Positions 25,670 through 35,001 of a stretch of 64,000 bases of DNA are shown one piece after another. Every line of letters begins with the position of its first letter. Within the stretch, counting starts at the first letter, position 1. Both the position numbers and the translations under genes were made by a program. The stretch is from G963664585 sp963664585 (GTDB lineage: Bacteria > Bacillota > Clostridia > Oscillospirales > Ruminococcaceae): contig CAXXEO010000016.1 of assembly GCA_963664585.2 (NCBI GenBank), positions 1-64,000 of the forward strand, read 5' to 3'. The notes under the pieces were generated by a model, which had not been told where the DNA came from, searched no databases, and saw only the letters and a program-made list of their open reading frames with translations.

Positions 25670-26722
25670 GCTACATTGTAAAATGAAATGCGACAGAAAA
25701 AAGATAGCCCAAGGCAGCCAAAACGTGTAGAATAGAGTTTGCAACAACAACATTCACACAAGGAGGCAGCCATGAGCCACCACCATTTTACAACATTCGA
25801 ACGAGGAAAGATAGAAGAACTCCGTCAAATCGGATATACGACCCGGAAAATCGCATCACGTCTGGGATGTCACCACAGCAGTATCGCTAGAGAATTGAAA
25901 CGTTTTTACGGTGCCCGAGCGTATAACGCAGAAGAAGCACAACTGGATTACCAGAAGAAACGGCACAACAGCAAACCTCAAGGGAAATGGAATGAGGAGT
26001 TGTGCGCAGTTGTGGCAGAAAAGCTGAAAGAGACCTGGTCGCCAGAGCAAATATCACATACCGTTACTTCAAGTCAACTGAGCTTTAAAACAATATACAA
26101 CTGGCTTTATGCCGGACGACTGAACGGACTCACCGCAGATGTGCTGCGCCGTAATGGAAAAAAGAGAAGCTGTAAAAATCTTGCGCATTATGCTCGTGGT
26201 ACTTCTATCCACAAGAGACCCAAAGAGGTATATACCAGAGAAACATTTGGGCATTGGGAACTTGATACGGTGGTTTCCTCTAGGGGTTCCAGCGGTTGCT
26301 TGGCCACCTTTGTGGAACGAAAAACAAGGTTCTATACAGCCGTTCCCATTCCTGACCGAACGGCAGCTTCCATGGAAGCTGCAATCAAGCACCTGCACAC
26401 TTTATTGCCACAAGGCACATTCAAAACAGCAACAACAGATCGTGGCGGTGAATTTGCCTGTTATGATGTAATCCAGAAAGATCTAGGCTTAACTCTTTAT
26501 TTCGCTGATCCATATTGTCCGCATCAGAGAGGAAGCAATGAGTACGGTAACGGTTTGCTCAGAGAGTTCTTTCCGAAAGGTACTGTTCTGTCAACTGTTT
26601 CTCATCAAAACCTGTCTTCTTCTCTTCTGCTTATAAACAATAGACCCCGAAAATGTCTTAATTGGAATACACCTTCCCAGCTCTTTCTACTCGAACTGTC
26701 GCATTTGGCTTGACAATGTAGC
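25670..26722 (+). mobile_element. IS30-family insertion sequence, copy 1 (1053 bp)
   Basis: Ends GCTACATTGT (25670) and ACAATGTAGC (26722); the imperfect terminal repeats extend inward through AAATGCGACAG. A 4-bp target duplication AATT flanks it (25666-25669, 26723-26726). It carries a single intact transposase gene and sits in the terminal inverted repeat of a family A copy. Boundaries agree exactly with those of copy 2. Confidence 0.92.
25772..26713 (+). CDS. IS30-family transposase, copy 1
   Basis: 313 residues from ATG 25772 (AAGGAGGCAGCC upstream); an in-frame TTG at 25739 lacks a ribosome site. An N-terminal HTH (RGKIEELRQIGYTTRKIASR, LGCHHSSIARELKR) recognises the element ends. The catalytic DDE triad is Asp165 (HWELDTV), Asp223 (TTDRGGEF) and Glu257 (GSNEYGNG), with the 33-residue D-E spacing typical of IS30. 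The IS30 C-terminal segment LLREFFPKGT is present. No frameshift; probably active. Confidence 0.92.
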   Translation: MSHHHFTTFERGKIEELRQIGYTTRKIASRLGCHHSSIARELKRFYGARAYNAEEAQLDYQKKRHNSKPQGKWNEELCAVVAEKLKETWSPEQISHTVTSSQLSFKTIYNWLYAGRLNGLTADVLRRNGKKRSCKNLAHYARGTSIHKRPKEVYTRETFGHWELDTVVSSRGSSGCLATFVERKTRFYTAVPIPDRTAASMEAAIKHLHTLLPQGTFKTATTDRGGEFACYDVIQKDLGLTLYFADPYCPHQRGSNEYGNGLLREFFPKGTVLSTVSHQNLSSSLLLINNRPRKCLNWNTPSQLFLLELSHLA

Positions 26723-26994
26723 AATTAACTTAAAAACTGGCTATAGTTAAAACGTCATTTTCTTCCCCGCCTTCGGCGGGGGAAGAAATTATAAGCTTGT
26801 TTTCAAGTTAATCAACTATATATTATATTATATTTTTAGCAAACACAATTTTAAAATTAAAAATTAAAGCGGCATGAGCTTTTGCAATCTATATAAATGA
26901 CCAATTTTTCATTAAAATCGCTGATGCACTAAATTTCGCGATACCATACGCTTACGGATAGATTAGAATCGTCTCAAAAAATGACGATTTAAAT

Positions 26995-27037
26995 AAGCAT
27001 CTTCTTTTTCTATGTAAATTAGAAAGAGAAGATGCTT
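26995..27037 (-). terminator. long hairpin downstream of the ger operon
   Basis: AAGCATCTTC and TTTTCT arms pair with AGAAA and GAAGATGCTT with one mismatch. It is 44 bp beyond the gerB stop. The T tract is weak, so termination is inferred from position. Confidence 0.6.
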
Positions 27038-27080
27038 AAAATGACGATGCAGAAAGAAAGATGATGGAATTCAGCGGTTA

Positions 27081-28262
27081 TTAAATCCCGCTATTTCCCG
27101 CTGCCGGATTGGAGACTGTATCAGGCAAATTGGCCTCGGCTTTTTTTTGTTCTAATATCACATCAATTTTCTTTCTTCTTATGAAATATGCAGTCACTAT
27201 GATAAGAGGCAAAATAAAAGTGAAAGGCAGAATAAGCCACGGGAAAACCTGATCTGAAGCCAGAAATAAAATCGTTGATGTTTTTTTCATGACGGGCATC
27301 AAACAAACGCAAAAACCTAAAACAGAGATAGGAATGACAAATCCTTTGTATGATTTTGTTTTGAAAACACCAGAAAGGACAAAACTACCCATAAAATTAT
27401 ATATCGTTAGCTTTAGTATTAACCCAGGAAACCATGCCAACGTGTTAAAGGCATGCACTTTTTCGATAAAATCAAAACCATGAACCTGCCTTGTATATAT
27501 GAAATAAGGATTAAATTGATTACTGGCGAAATCAATTCCTAAAACTAATATTGTCGGGAGCAGCATCAATGCAAAAAAGATAGCAAATAGACACAAGGCT
27601 CTTGCATACGTTTTGTTAATGCTCACCTTCTGTTCAAGGAAAAATGAAAAAATCAAAAATATCAATATTTCTGAATATCTAGCGCCGGTGAAAAAAGCAC
27701 CCAAATTCAGTTTGAGTAGTGTTGAATCGACAAGCACGGGCTGTAATTCTTTTAAATCCATTTGTCCGATCCCCATCAAAAAGAAAACGACAATGGTAAA
27801 CATGATATATGGCACAATAAAGCATGCCAATCGTCCTATTGTACCGGCTCCCTTGTATGCGGCGTAGGATATGGGGACGCACGCGAAAATCAAAAAGGCC
27901 CATGTGGGGGTTTCTGGCATTAACGCTATATTCGAAAAGATAGCTGCTATCGCCATACATGCTGAAAAGCAAAACAAAAAAACAAAGGCAAAACAGAGCA
28001 ATGCCACTTTACTAAAAATTTTACCTAAAATAATTTCTGTCAGTTCAATTACATTATATCCCCTGAATTTATTCATTAGGATTAAAGACGGCATACTAAT
28101 TAGTCCAATATAAAAAACAGCAAAAATCAATACGATCCACACATCCTGATTTGCAGGAGGGGTATTGATGATTGGCATGAAAGTATAAGGGAACATTAAA
28201 GCGCTTCCAACGGACATCATTAATAATTGTATCGAAGTAATATTCGGTTTTCTATTCATCAA
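27081..28262 (-). CDS. gerB: spore germinant receptor subunit B (GerB/GerKB family)
   Basis: 393 residues, integral membrane protein of the amino-acid/polyamine/organocation fold. About ten helices are visible, starting SIQLLMMSVGSALMFPYTFM and ending with a polar tail (EQKKAEANLPDTVSN). GerB subunits sit in the spore inner membrane and bind or transport the germinant with GerA and GerC. It overlaps the gerC stop by 11 bases. Length is slightly above the usual 360-370. Confidence 0.9.
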   Translation of the reverse strand: MMNRKPNITSIQLLMMSVGSALMFPYTFMPIINTPPANQDVWIVLIFAVFYIGLISMPSLILMNKFRGYNVIELTEIILGKIFSKVALLCFAFVFLFCFSACMAIAAIFSNIALMPETPTWAFLIFACVPISYAAYKGAGTIGRLACFIVPYIMFTIVVFFLMGIGQMDLKELQPVLVDSTLLKLNLGAFFTGARYSEILIFLIFSFFLEQKVSINKTYARALCLFAIFFALMLLPTILVLGIDFASNQFNPYFIYTRQVHGFDFIEKVHAFNTLAWFPGLILKLTIYNFMGSFVLSGVFKTKSYKGFVIPISVLGFCVCLMPVMKKTSTILFLASDQVFPWLILPFTFILPLIIVTAYFIRRKKIDVILEQKKAEANLPDTVSNPAAGNSGI

Positions 28263-29478
28263 CTCGCTCCTTCATAGCAAAAGGAAGTTTGGAATGGCCC
28301 TCCCTCATTACTGACGATTCGACTGTCACATTGATCTTTGCCTTTGAAAAAAAATCATTCCAGTTTTCTTTAATTTCTTTCCACTGTTTAGGATTCTGCA
28401 TATGAACAAAAGAGCCAAATCCGAAAATATCGCTTTTAAATTCCTGTTGTGCTTTTTCAATGGCCCCCTTTATTTCCGCCTCCATCTTCTTGTTAAAGGC
28501 CTGTTCAACCATTTTAATCATATCGCTTTCGCTGGCGTCAATCGTATTCATTTTTTGTATCGTCAATAGACCCGCTTGGATATTCACATCGATCTCTGCC
28601 TTTTGATCTGTAATTTTTGTTTTTATTTTACATTTTGTGTTTTCTATCATGACGACTGAAATATCATCTTCAATCGGAAGGGAAACAGCAGCCCTTCCAA
28701 AATCATTGATGAGTATGTTGTATGCTCTTGCCTCCAATCCATTCATATACCCTACCAATTTGTCATCTTTAAATGCCGCAAGTCCCTCGTACTTTAAATA
28801 TTTCTTTTTTTTGGAATTATTTTGGGCGCCCTGAGAACCTGATTGTTCCGTATCTGAAGATTCCATTTCACTCTCCACTATTTTTACAAGCCCCATAACC
28901 GGCTGTTTACCATCATCGTAATAATCTTTAATAAATGTAAGAGTTGTAATGAAAACCGATTCACATGTAGCTTTATGTTGTGTTTTAGACAGACCGTCCA
29001 AATAATCCCCCACCATATCCGATAAACCTGTCTCGCAGGTGTAGACGCTCTTCGGATCCTCATCCTGTATAACGACCATAAGCGGTGTTTCATCAGTCAG
29101 ACTGTCTCTGGACAAATAATCCAGGATCGGCGATACCCCTTTTTTTGAGAGCTTTTCTGAAAAAATCCTGGCCCTGTTAAGCCCACCGAATAATATTCTA
29201 TCGGCAAATTTGGCTTGATTTCTTATCGCTTCCGGAGCTGTTGTCCCCTCGATCAGAAGTGTCAAAGAGGAAACTTTTTCACTGCCTGCACCTTTACTGC
29301 CCGCTTGGGCAGTCGGATTCATAATCTCTACGACGATTTGGCGGTCTCCGTTCTCTTTCATATCATATAAAACGCTGTTGACCATAGAGAGGTTTTTGGG
29401 TTCCTTTCTGCTCCAGCATCCCGACATAAGTGTCACAATCATCATACACTGGAAAAGACAAAGCAGTTTTTTCTTCAC
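28252..29478 (-). CDS. gerC: spore germinant receptor lipoprotein (GerC family)
   Basis: 408 residues. Lipoprotein signal MKKKLLCLFQCMMIVTLMSGC with Cys21, followed by WSRKEPKNLSMVNSVLYD, typical of GerC. Later segments (EGTTAPEAIRNQAKFADRIL, RARIFSEKLSKKGV, VQIQAGLLTIQK-like C-terminal domain) match the three-domain GerC fold. An internal Lys/Ser-rich insertion (SDTEQSGSQGAQNNSKKKK) is unusual but low-complexity. The operon order here is A-C-B. Confidence 0.9.
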   Translation of the reverse strand: MKKKLLCLFQCMMIVTLMSGCWSRKEPKNLSMVNSVLYDMKENGDRQIVVEIMNPTAQAGSKGAGSEKVSSLTLLIEGTTAPEAIRNQAKFADRILFGGLNRARIFSEKLSKKGVSPILDYLSRDSLTDETPLMVVIQDEDPKSVYTCETGLSDMVGDYLDGLSKTQHKATCESVFITTLTFIKDYYDDGKQPVMGLVKIVESEMESSDTEQSGSQGAQNNSKKKKYLKYEGLAAFKDDKLVGYMNGLEARAYNILINDFGRAAVSLPIEDDISVVMIENTKCKIKTKITDQKAEIDVNIQAGLLTIQKMNTIDASESDMIKMVEQAFNKKMEAEIKGAIEKAQQEFKSDIFGFGSFVHMQNPKQWKEIKENWNDFFSKAKINVTVESSVMREGHSKLPFAMKERVDE

Positions 29479-29531
29479 GCGCTTTTCTCCTTTATACTAC
29501 AGCATTTCCAATCGAATTGTAGAATTAATCC

Positions 29532-29566
29532 ATGCTCTTCCCCCGCCGAAGGCGGGGGAAGAGCAT
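29532..29566. repeat. perfect 16-bp hairpin with GAA loop between gerA and gerC
   Basis: ATGCTCTTCCCCCGCC and GGCGGGGGAAGAGCAT flank GAA. The inner core equals that of the family A repeat, but the outer stem (ATGCTC/GAGCAT) is different and still perfectly paired. No family A terminal repeats surround it. It could reduce transcription from gerA into gerC-gerB. Confidence 0.8.
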
Positions 29567-29638
29567 ATTTTATTTCCTGTTTATTGTGCTTGTGCCTCTT
29601 TTTCACTTGAAATTTGTATTCATCATCAATGCTGGATC

Positions 29639-31159
29639 TTATTTCATTCTTTTAATATTGTTTTTCGCAATGGAAGCAGGCCGGTATTTCATTAACCATA
29701 GAGGGAATCTCACAATACTGTCCTTCATCTCATTTTTGGAAAAGGAAGAAAGAATGGGAACACCAAAAGACTCGGTTGATATGAGTTGTGTGAGCATAAT
29801 CACCAGACCTGTACCAATACCGATCAAGCCCATTGAGGCACCTAGAAACAAAAATAATATTCTGTAGACGAAAATAAACTCTGTCAGATTCGGAACGATA
29901 AAACTAGACACCGCGGTTAAAGCAATAATAATAACCATTGGCGCTCCAACCACACCCGCACTTACTGCTGAATCACCAATAATCAAAGAACCGACGATGG
30001 TAATGGCTGAGCCGATGGTCTTGGGCAGTCTTGTCCCGGATTCTCGTAAGAGTTCAAACATTAATATCAAAAAGAATGCCTCTGCCGCAGAAGGCAGTGG
30101 AGTCTTTTGTGTAGACGTTACAAGATGCGTTAAGAAAACAGGTGGGATCATTTCCTGATTATAAGTGATAATGGCAACAAACAGTCCAGGCAGCAGCATA
30201 CCGATAAACAGACCAATGGCGCGAAGAAATCTTATTATGGTGGATTGCATGGTCCTGTTGTAATAGTCCTCGCTGGAATGGAGGTTTTCGATAAATAACT
30301 CGGGTACCGTCAATACATGCGGCGTGCCATCGCAAAGAATACCGACCCTGCCCTCAAGAATTCTTGCGGCTGCGATATCCGGCTTTTGCGTAACCCCAAT
30401 GCCCGAGACCGGAGAAAACGCGTTTTTATCGATGTACTGCTCGATAATACCAGATTCCAAAATAGAATCCACATCGATTGTTACCAACCGGGATTTCAAT
30501 TCTTTCAATACATCCCGATTGACAATGCCATTAACATAAACTAGCGAAACCAGCGTATTGGTTTGTCTACCCAAAGTCATATTTTCAAAAACCAAACTGG
30601 GATTCCTGATTTTTCTTCGAATAAGGGCGGTGTTTGTCCTGATATTTTCGGTAAAGCCCTCTTTAGGACCTCGGGTTACAGTTTCAGAGTCTGGTGGCTC
30701 CACTGACCGCTTATCCCATTGTTTAAAGTCAATGATAATTACCTTTTTGCTGTTTTCATAAAAAACCGCAATGTTTCCGTTTACCATCTCATTGCAAGCA
30801 GAGGAAATATCCTCATGTATTTTAAAATGGGTTTTTAAAGCTGAAGCAACATTCCCATTGAAATCCACAGATTTTAATGGCCCAATGATATCTCTGTCGA
30901 CAAGATCTTTATTGATTAATCCATCAATATAGGCAATCATAGCCTTTTCTTTCTCAGTTTCAAAGATTTCGATCACTATGTCGCTGCTATCGCAAAATGT
31001 TTGATTTAAAAATGTTTCGCATTCGGAGACTTTTGATGGGACTTGAGTTCCACTGATATTTTGCTTCGCATCGCTTTTTGCGTTATCCTGCGGAGCTTTT
31101 ATGTTTGCTTTCTCAGTAGCTTGTTGCTTTGTATCATTCTTTTTCCCAAATCCAAAAAT
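29639..31159 (-). CDS. gerA: spore germinant receptor subunit A (GerA/GerKA family)
   Basis: About 506 residues when read from ATT 31159, eight bases after GAGGGGG, giving (M)FGFGKKNDTKQQ. The first conventional in-frame start (GTG 30976) would lack 61 residues that are clearly coding (NQTFCDSSDIVIEIFETE). A hydrophilic N-terminal domain (about 1-300, with NPSLVFENMTLGRQTNT, GRVGILCDGTPHVLTVPELF) is followed by about five membrane helices (PPVFLTHLVTSTQKTPLP, EAFFLILMFELLRESG). It forms the germinant receptor with GerB and GerC in the spore inner membrane. The rare start, or a sequence error at it, needs checking. Confidence 0.85.
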   Translation of the reverse strand: MFGFGKKNDTKQQATEKANIKAPQDNAKSDAKQNISGTQVPSKVSECETFLNQTFCDSSDIVIEIFETEKEKAMIAYIDGLINKDLVDRDIIGPLKSVDFNGNVASALKTHFKIHEDISSACNEMVNGNIAVFYENSKKVIIIDFKQWDKRSVEPPDSETVTRGPKEGFTENIRTNTALIRRKIRNPSLVFENMTLGRQTNTLVSLVYVNGIVNRDVLKELKSRLVTIDVDSILESGIIEQYIDKNAFSPVSGIGVTQKPDIAAARILEGRVGILCDGTPHVLTVPELFIENLHSSEDYYNRTMQSTIIRFLRAIGLFIGMLLPGLFVAIITYNQEMIPPVFLTHLVTSTQKTPLPSAAEAFFLILMFELLRESGTRLPKTIGSAITIVGSLIIGDSAVSAGVVGAPMVIIIALTAVSSFIVPNLTEFIFVYRILFLFLGASMGLIGIGTGLVIMLTQLISTESFGVPILSSFSKNEMKDSIVRFPLWLMKYRPASIAKNNIKRMK

Positions 31160-31631
31160 AGTAATCGCCCCCTCATTAATACATATTCTGTTAAAATAGG
31201 CAGATTTTATACCTGTTTTAAATTAATGCTGAAAATAAGCGAAAACAAACCGCTGAAATCCTTAATATGATATGGCTTCTGGCTTCTTGTCCGTTAGTAC
31301 TCCTTGACCATTTTGAATCGTCACCATACTTATAGTTGATTAACTTGAAAACAAGCTTGTGATTTCTTCCCCCGCCGAAGGCGGGGGAAGAAAATGACGT
31401 TTTCTATATAGCCAGTTTTTAAGTTAATTGGCTATACCATAGAGCAAAAGAAATAATTGCATAGGCTATCTGCCAAGCTATAGTTTTATAAACAGCCGTG
31501 CCTCGATATTCATACAGGACTTTTTTATGGTATACTATGTGAAAAGACGATTATGATACAAGCATTATCGGCCGAGGGTTTACCCCTAACAAGGTATTGC
31601 AGAGCAAGACAAAATGAAGTAGAAGGGTAAA
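31160..31631. other. divergent intergenic region gerA / radical SAM gene
   Basis: Contains family A repeat copy 3 (31331-31436). A TATACT at about 31531-31536 may be the -10 of the radical SAM gene, but its -35 is weak. No other gene or motif is recognised. Confidence 0.4.
31331..31436 (+). repeat. family A MITE-like repeat, copy 3
   Basis: Full-length 106-bp copy with a perfect central hairpin CTTCCCCCGCC-GAA-GGCGGGGGAAG and both terminal repeats. It lies between divergent genes. Confidence 0.9.
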
Positions 31632-33350
31632 ATGATGGGACAATCTTTAACCGCAGTGATTTGCGTTTTGAATTCGCAATACGTTCATTCCTCTTTAGCA
31701 CCTTGGTGTTTATCGGCTGGGGTAGATAGTTACTGTGATAACGGGATTACTGCCCAGGTCATTGAGGGTACAATCAATGAGAGGATTGAGAACATTGCAC
31801 AGCGCATTCTGGCACAAAACCCGCAGGTGATCGGATTTTGCTCGTATATCTGGAATATTTCCGCTACAAAAAAGTTGGTGCACCTCGTGAAAAAGGAGCT
31901 GCCAAATTCCACAATTATTTTAGGCGGGCCAGAAGTAAGCTATAACGCAGAAGAGATACTGCGGGAAGAACCACTGGTGGATTATGTAATTTCAGGAGAA
32001 GGTGAAAAGCCTTTTGCCCTTTTGCTCAATGCAATCTGTCACAACAAAGAAGTGCAGAATATTCCCGGCGTAAGCTGTCGAAAAGGTGATCAGATCAGCG
32101 TCGCTGAGCCCAATACTCCTGAGGAAGACCCTCCAAGCCCCTACACCAAAAAATATTTTGACGCTTTATGCGGGCGTATAGCCTACCTTGAAACCAGTCG
32201 AGGCTGTCCGTATTCCTGTGCTTTTTGTCTTTCTGGCCGATGCGGCAGCGCGCGCTTTTTTGATTTAGAACGGTCAAAAAAAGAGTTGCTGCTGCTTGCA
32301 AACAGCGGCACGCAAACGGTAAAGCTGGTAGACCGCACCTTTAACGCCAATCGCCAGAGGGCTATAGAACTATACCGCTTTATTATCCAAAACTACGGCT
32401 CGGCGATTCCTAAAAGTGTATGCTTCCATTTTGAGATCGCAGGTGACATCCTGAACGAAGAAACAATCAGCCTGCTTGCCACGGCACCTGTGGGTTCGAT
32501 GCAACTTGAAATTGGACTGCAAAGCTTCAATGTTAAAACACTTTCTGCGATTAACCGAAAAACCAATGTGGATCGCTTAAAAACCAATATTAAACGTGTC
32601 GTGGCAAATGCGAATATGCATATTCATATTGATTTAATTGCCGGACTGCCCTATGAAGATTTGAATAGTTTTGCCAAAAGCTTTAACACCGCCTTCGAGC
32701 TCAAACCTAACATGCTACAGCTGGGGTTTTTAAAGCTTCTTTACGGCGCGTCGATGCGAGAAGCACCTGAAAAATTTCCTTGTCGGTATGCACAGCTTCC
32801 TCCATATGAGGTAATCGAGACACCTTGGCTTTCTGCAGAAGAACTTTTGCGTTTACATCACATCGAGGATGCTTTGAATCGTCTTTATAACAGCGGACGT
32901 TTTCGGCACACCTTAGAATATCTGTTTAAACAAAATGGTTATTCACCATTTGAACTTTTCAGCCAGTTCGGTGAATTTGCAGCCGGTAAAGGTACGAAGA
33001 AAATTGCGTTGGATGACTATACTGCCCTTATATTTGAGTATTTTGGCGAACAAAGCGGAATTGACCAAACCGTTCTGCGTGATGTAATGGTCTGTGACCG
33101 CCTTGCCACCAATTCTTCAGGCAAACTACCTCCAGTTTTTCGCATGAAAGATATCTCTTTGAAAGGCGCAATCATAGAATTGGAACGAAAACAAACGACC
33201 CGCCCGCAAAAGGGAATTAAGCGGGCATATGCCTTGCTGTATTCTGAACAGTGTGTGGTCTATGTGGATTATAAAAACTGGAATCCCATTACCGGTGAAT
33301 ATCCTTTACTTAAATTTTATCCGGAACATGCTTCTGTTAATATTCAATAA
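31632..33350 (+). CDS. B12-binding-domain radical SAM protein with DUF4080 C-terminus
   Basis: 572 residues from ATG 31632 (GAAGGGT upstream). Residues about 5-140 form a cobalamin-binding Rossmann domain (TIILGGPEVSYNAEEIL, VDYVISGEGEKPF). The radical SAM core has the CX3CX2C cluster motif at Cys192, Cys196, Cys199 (CPYSCAFC), then FEIAGDILNEE and IGLQSFNVKTLSAINR. The last about 150 residues match the DUF4080 pattern (a variable helical tail ending in YVDYKNWNPITGEY). Such proteins are widespread in Clostridia with no assigned substrate; methyl transfer or another radical reaction is possible. No obvious partner gene is adjacent. Confidence 0.85.
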   Translation: MMGQSLTAVICVLNSQYVHSSLAPWCLSAGVDSYCDNGITAQVIEGTINERIENIAQRILAQNPQVIGFCSYIWNISATKKLVHLVKKELPNSTIILGGPEVSYNAEEILREEPLVDYVISGEGEKPFALLLNAICHNKEVQNIPGVSCRKGDQISVAEPNTPEEDPPSPYTKKYFDALCGRIAYLETSRGCPYSCAFCLSGRCGSARFFDLERSKKELLLLANSGTQTVKLVDRTFNANRQRAIELYRFIIQNYGSAIPKSVCFHFEIAGDILNEETISLLATAPVGSMQLEIGLQSFNVKTLSAINRKTNVDRLKTNIKRVVANANMHIHIDLIAGLPYEDLNSFAKSFNTAFELKPNMLQLGFLKLLYGASMREAPEKFPCRYAQLPPYEVIETPWLSAEELLRLHHIEDALNRLYNSGRFRHTLEYLFKQNGYSPFELFSQFGEFAAGKGTKKIALDDYTALIFEYFGEQSGIDQTVLRDVMVCDRLATNSSGKLPPVFRMKDISLKGAIIELERKQTTRPQKGIKRAYALLYSEQCVVYVDYKNWNPITGEYPLLKFYPEHASVNIQ

Positions 33351-33499
33351 TTTCTTTCGTCTGGCGGAAGGAGTAAGGCCAAAACAGTATATTACTATTT
33401 TGATAAGCGCTTTCAGGCAGTTTTTTATATCTCGATCTTGTTTATTTATACCTTTATAGTATAATTATTGTATTGTAAAAATATTAAACCGGGGGAAGG

Positions 33500-34156
33500 A
33501 TGGCTGCTATGAAAGTAATTGCTGTAAATGGGAGTCCGAGAAAAAATTGGAACACTGCTACTTTGCTGCGAAAAGCTCTTGATGGTGCGCAATCGATGGG
33601 GGCACAAACGGAATTCGTCCATTTATATGACTTAAATTATAAAGGCTGTATCAGTTGTTTTGACTGTAAAAGGAAAAACGGTGGGCATGCCGGGCACTGT
33701 GCCATGAAAGATGGCCTCACCGATGTTCTTGAAAGAATTTTGGAAAGCGATGCGCTTCTGTTGGGTTCGCCTATCTATTTTGGCGATATCACCGGAGAAA
33801 TGCGTTGCTTTTTAGAACGTTTGCTGTTTTCAAATCTTTCCTATAATGTTGGACACCGATCCGTTTTTGAGGGCATGATATCAACCGGTTTTATATATAC
33901 GATGAACGTCTCAGCAGAAACGATGTCCAAAACCAATTATGAAGCTGTATTTAACCATTATAAAGCGCTTCTGCAAAGGTTTGGCGGCACCTCAGAAATA
34001 TTGCTTTCCAACGATACATACCAGTTTAATGATTACTCTCAATATGAAGCATCAATGTTCGACGAAAAACATAAGGCCCAGGTGAGAGCTGAACAATTCC
34101 CGGTCGATTGTCAAAAAGCCTTTGACCTGGGTGCAAGATTGGCAAGTACTAAGTAA
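33500..34156 (+). CDS. flavodoxin-fold iron-sulfur flavoprotein / NAD(P)H FMN reductase
   Basis: 218 residues from ATG 33500; ATG 33509 (MKVIAVNGSPRK) is better spaced from GGGGGAAGG and may be the true start. FMN-binding flavodoxin-like motif VNGSPRKNWNTATLL, LLGSPIYFGDITGEMRCF. A compact cysteine motif, Cys50, Cys53, Cys56 and Cys67, is the [4Fe-4S] motif of Isf-type iron-sulfur flavoproteins of anaerobes. It probably transfers electrons to unknown acceptors or detoxifies oxidants. Monocistronic: the next gene is convergent across a terminator. Confidence 0.85.
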   Translation: MAAMKVIAVNGSPRKNWNTATLLRKALDGAQSMGAQTEFVHLYDLNYKGCISCFDCKRKNGGHAGHCAMKDGLTDVLERILESDALLLGSPIYFGDITGEMRCFLERLLFSNLSYNVGHRSVFEGMISTGFIYTMNVSAETMSKTNYEAVFNHYKALLQRFGGTSEILLSNDTYQFNDYSQYEASMFDEKHKAQVRAEQFPVDCQKAFDLGARLASTK

Positions 34157-34185
34157 AGTGAAACCTTCCAATTAAGTACCAATAT

Positions 34186-34237
34186 AAAAAGAGTGTATGT
34201 ATCAATGATTTAGTCAAAGAAACATACACTCTTTTTA
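34186..34237. terminator. bidirectional terminator
   Basis: AAAAAGAGTGTATGT (34186-34200) pairs with ACATACACTCTTTTT (34222-34236), with A and T tracts on both sides. It serves the two convergent genes. Confidence 0.85.
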
Positions 34238-34260
34238 TTGGCTTGACCTTAAAAAGCATT

Positions 34261-34803
34261 TTAATTTTTTAATAATTTGCCAATCAAATTTAACTCAAAG
34301 TTTGCTCGTTGTTCATTCATTTTTCGCCCATCATTTGCCTTGGCGAATTCCCGCGATGTTTTTAACATCTTGAACGGCGCTGTGTACATACCAAACAGTC
34401 CGTTTTCCGCTAGAACCGTAACGGCAGAGATATATAAATGACGTGCTTTAATGGGTTTATAGAAATGATATGAGGAGCTAAAAAACAATCTCCAATATTC
34501 GTGACGCTTTGCTTCATACATCACAAAGAAAATAGCAAGGCCGATTAAAATACCTTGCATCTCACCAACAATACCAAATATGAGCCCACCAAATATGATT
34601 GCCGGAACGGCTGCTACTATGCCACTGCCTGATTTAGAAGACGCAATTGCTTTTTGTAGTATTGATTGCAGTTCTTGTAGCTCTGGTTTTGACATTGAGC
34701 GGAAGTCCAAACTTGGCGTCACATCTCTTGAAGAAATGTCTTCATCACTCATACCAAAGGCGCCTGTAAAAATAGCGGATAGATCATGTACGAATTCTAA
34801 CAT
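34261..34803 (-). CDS. membrane protein of unknown function
   Basis: 180 residues with AAGGAGGTAT before ATG 34803. The N-terminal 60 residues are polar and helical (SMSKPELQELQSILQKAIAS). Two adjacent hydrophobic helices (IVAAVPAIIFGGLIFGIVG, ILIGLAIFFVMYEA) follow, and the C-terminus is basic and soluble. I do not recognise the family. A family A repeat begins 30 bp upstream of the start, so the promoter is within or beyond the repeat. The next gene on this strand (35002-35760) is also a membrane protein of unknown function. Confidence 0.65.
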   Translation of the reverse strand: MLEFVHDLSAIFTGAFGMSDEDISSRDVTPSLDFRSMSKPELQELQSILQKAIASSKSGSGIVAAVPAIIFGGLIFGIVGEMQGILIGLAIFFVMYEAKRHEYWRLFFSSSYHFYKPIKARHLYISAVTVLAENGLFGMYTAPFKMLKTSREFAKANDGRKMNEQRANFELNLIGKLLKN

Positions 34804-34832
34804 AGGATATACCTCCTTAAAATAGCACGATA

Positions 34833-34938
34833 TATAATTGATTAATTTGAAAACAAGCTTGTGATTTCTTCCCCCGCTGAAGGCGGGGGAAGAAAATGAC
34901 GTTTTATCTATAGCCAGTTTTTAAGTAAATTGGCTATA
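34833..34938 (+). repeat. family A MITE-like repeat, copy 4
   Basis: Full-length copy with slightly diverged ends (TATAATTGATTAATTTG; TAAGTAAATTGGCTATA). Central hairpin CCCCCGC-TGAA-GGCGGGGG. It sits just upstream of the 34803 gene. Confidence 0.88.
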
Positions 34939-35001
34939 GATTCCAGCCTGAACGATAATCCTGTCTCAGACGGGGTAAATAAAGGATGAAAATGAATGTA
35001 T

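Larger units (their letters stand above)
25659..26820 (-). repeat. family A MITE-like repeat, copy 2, interrupted by an IS30 element
   Basis: Reverse-oriented copy: TATAGCCAATT (25659-25669), the IS, then AATTAACTTAAAAACTGG to TTAATCAACTATA at 26820. The central hairpin (TTCCCCGCC-TTC-GGCGGGGGAA) is nearly intact. Removing the IS and one AATT restores a normal full-length copy. Confidence 0.85.

Noticed and set aside
29378..29867. Plus-strand open frames over the gerA/gerC boundary
   Set aside because: Antisense to conserved ger genes and crossing the hairpin; composition is that of shadow frames.
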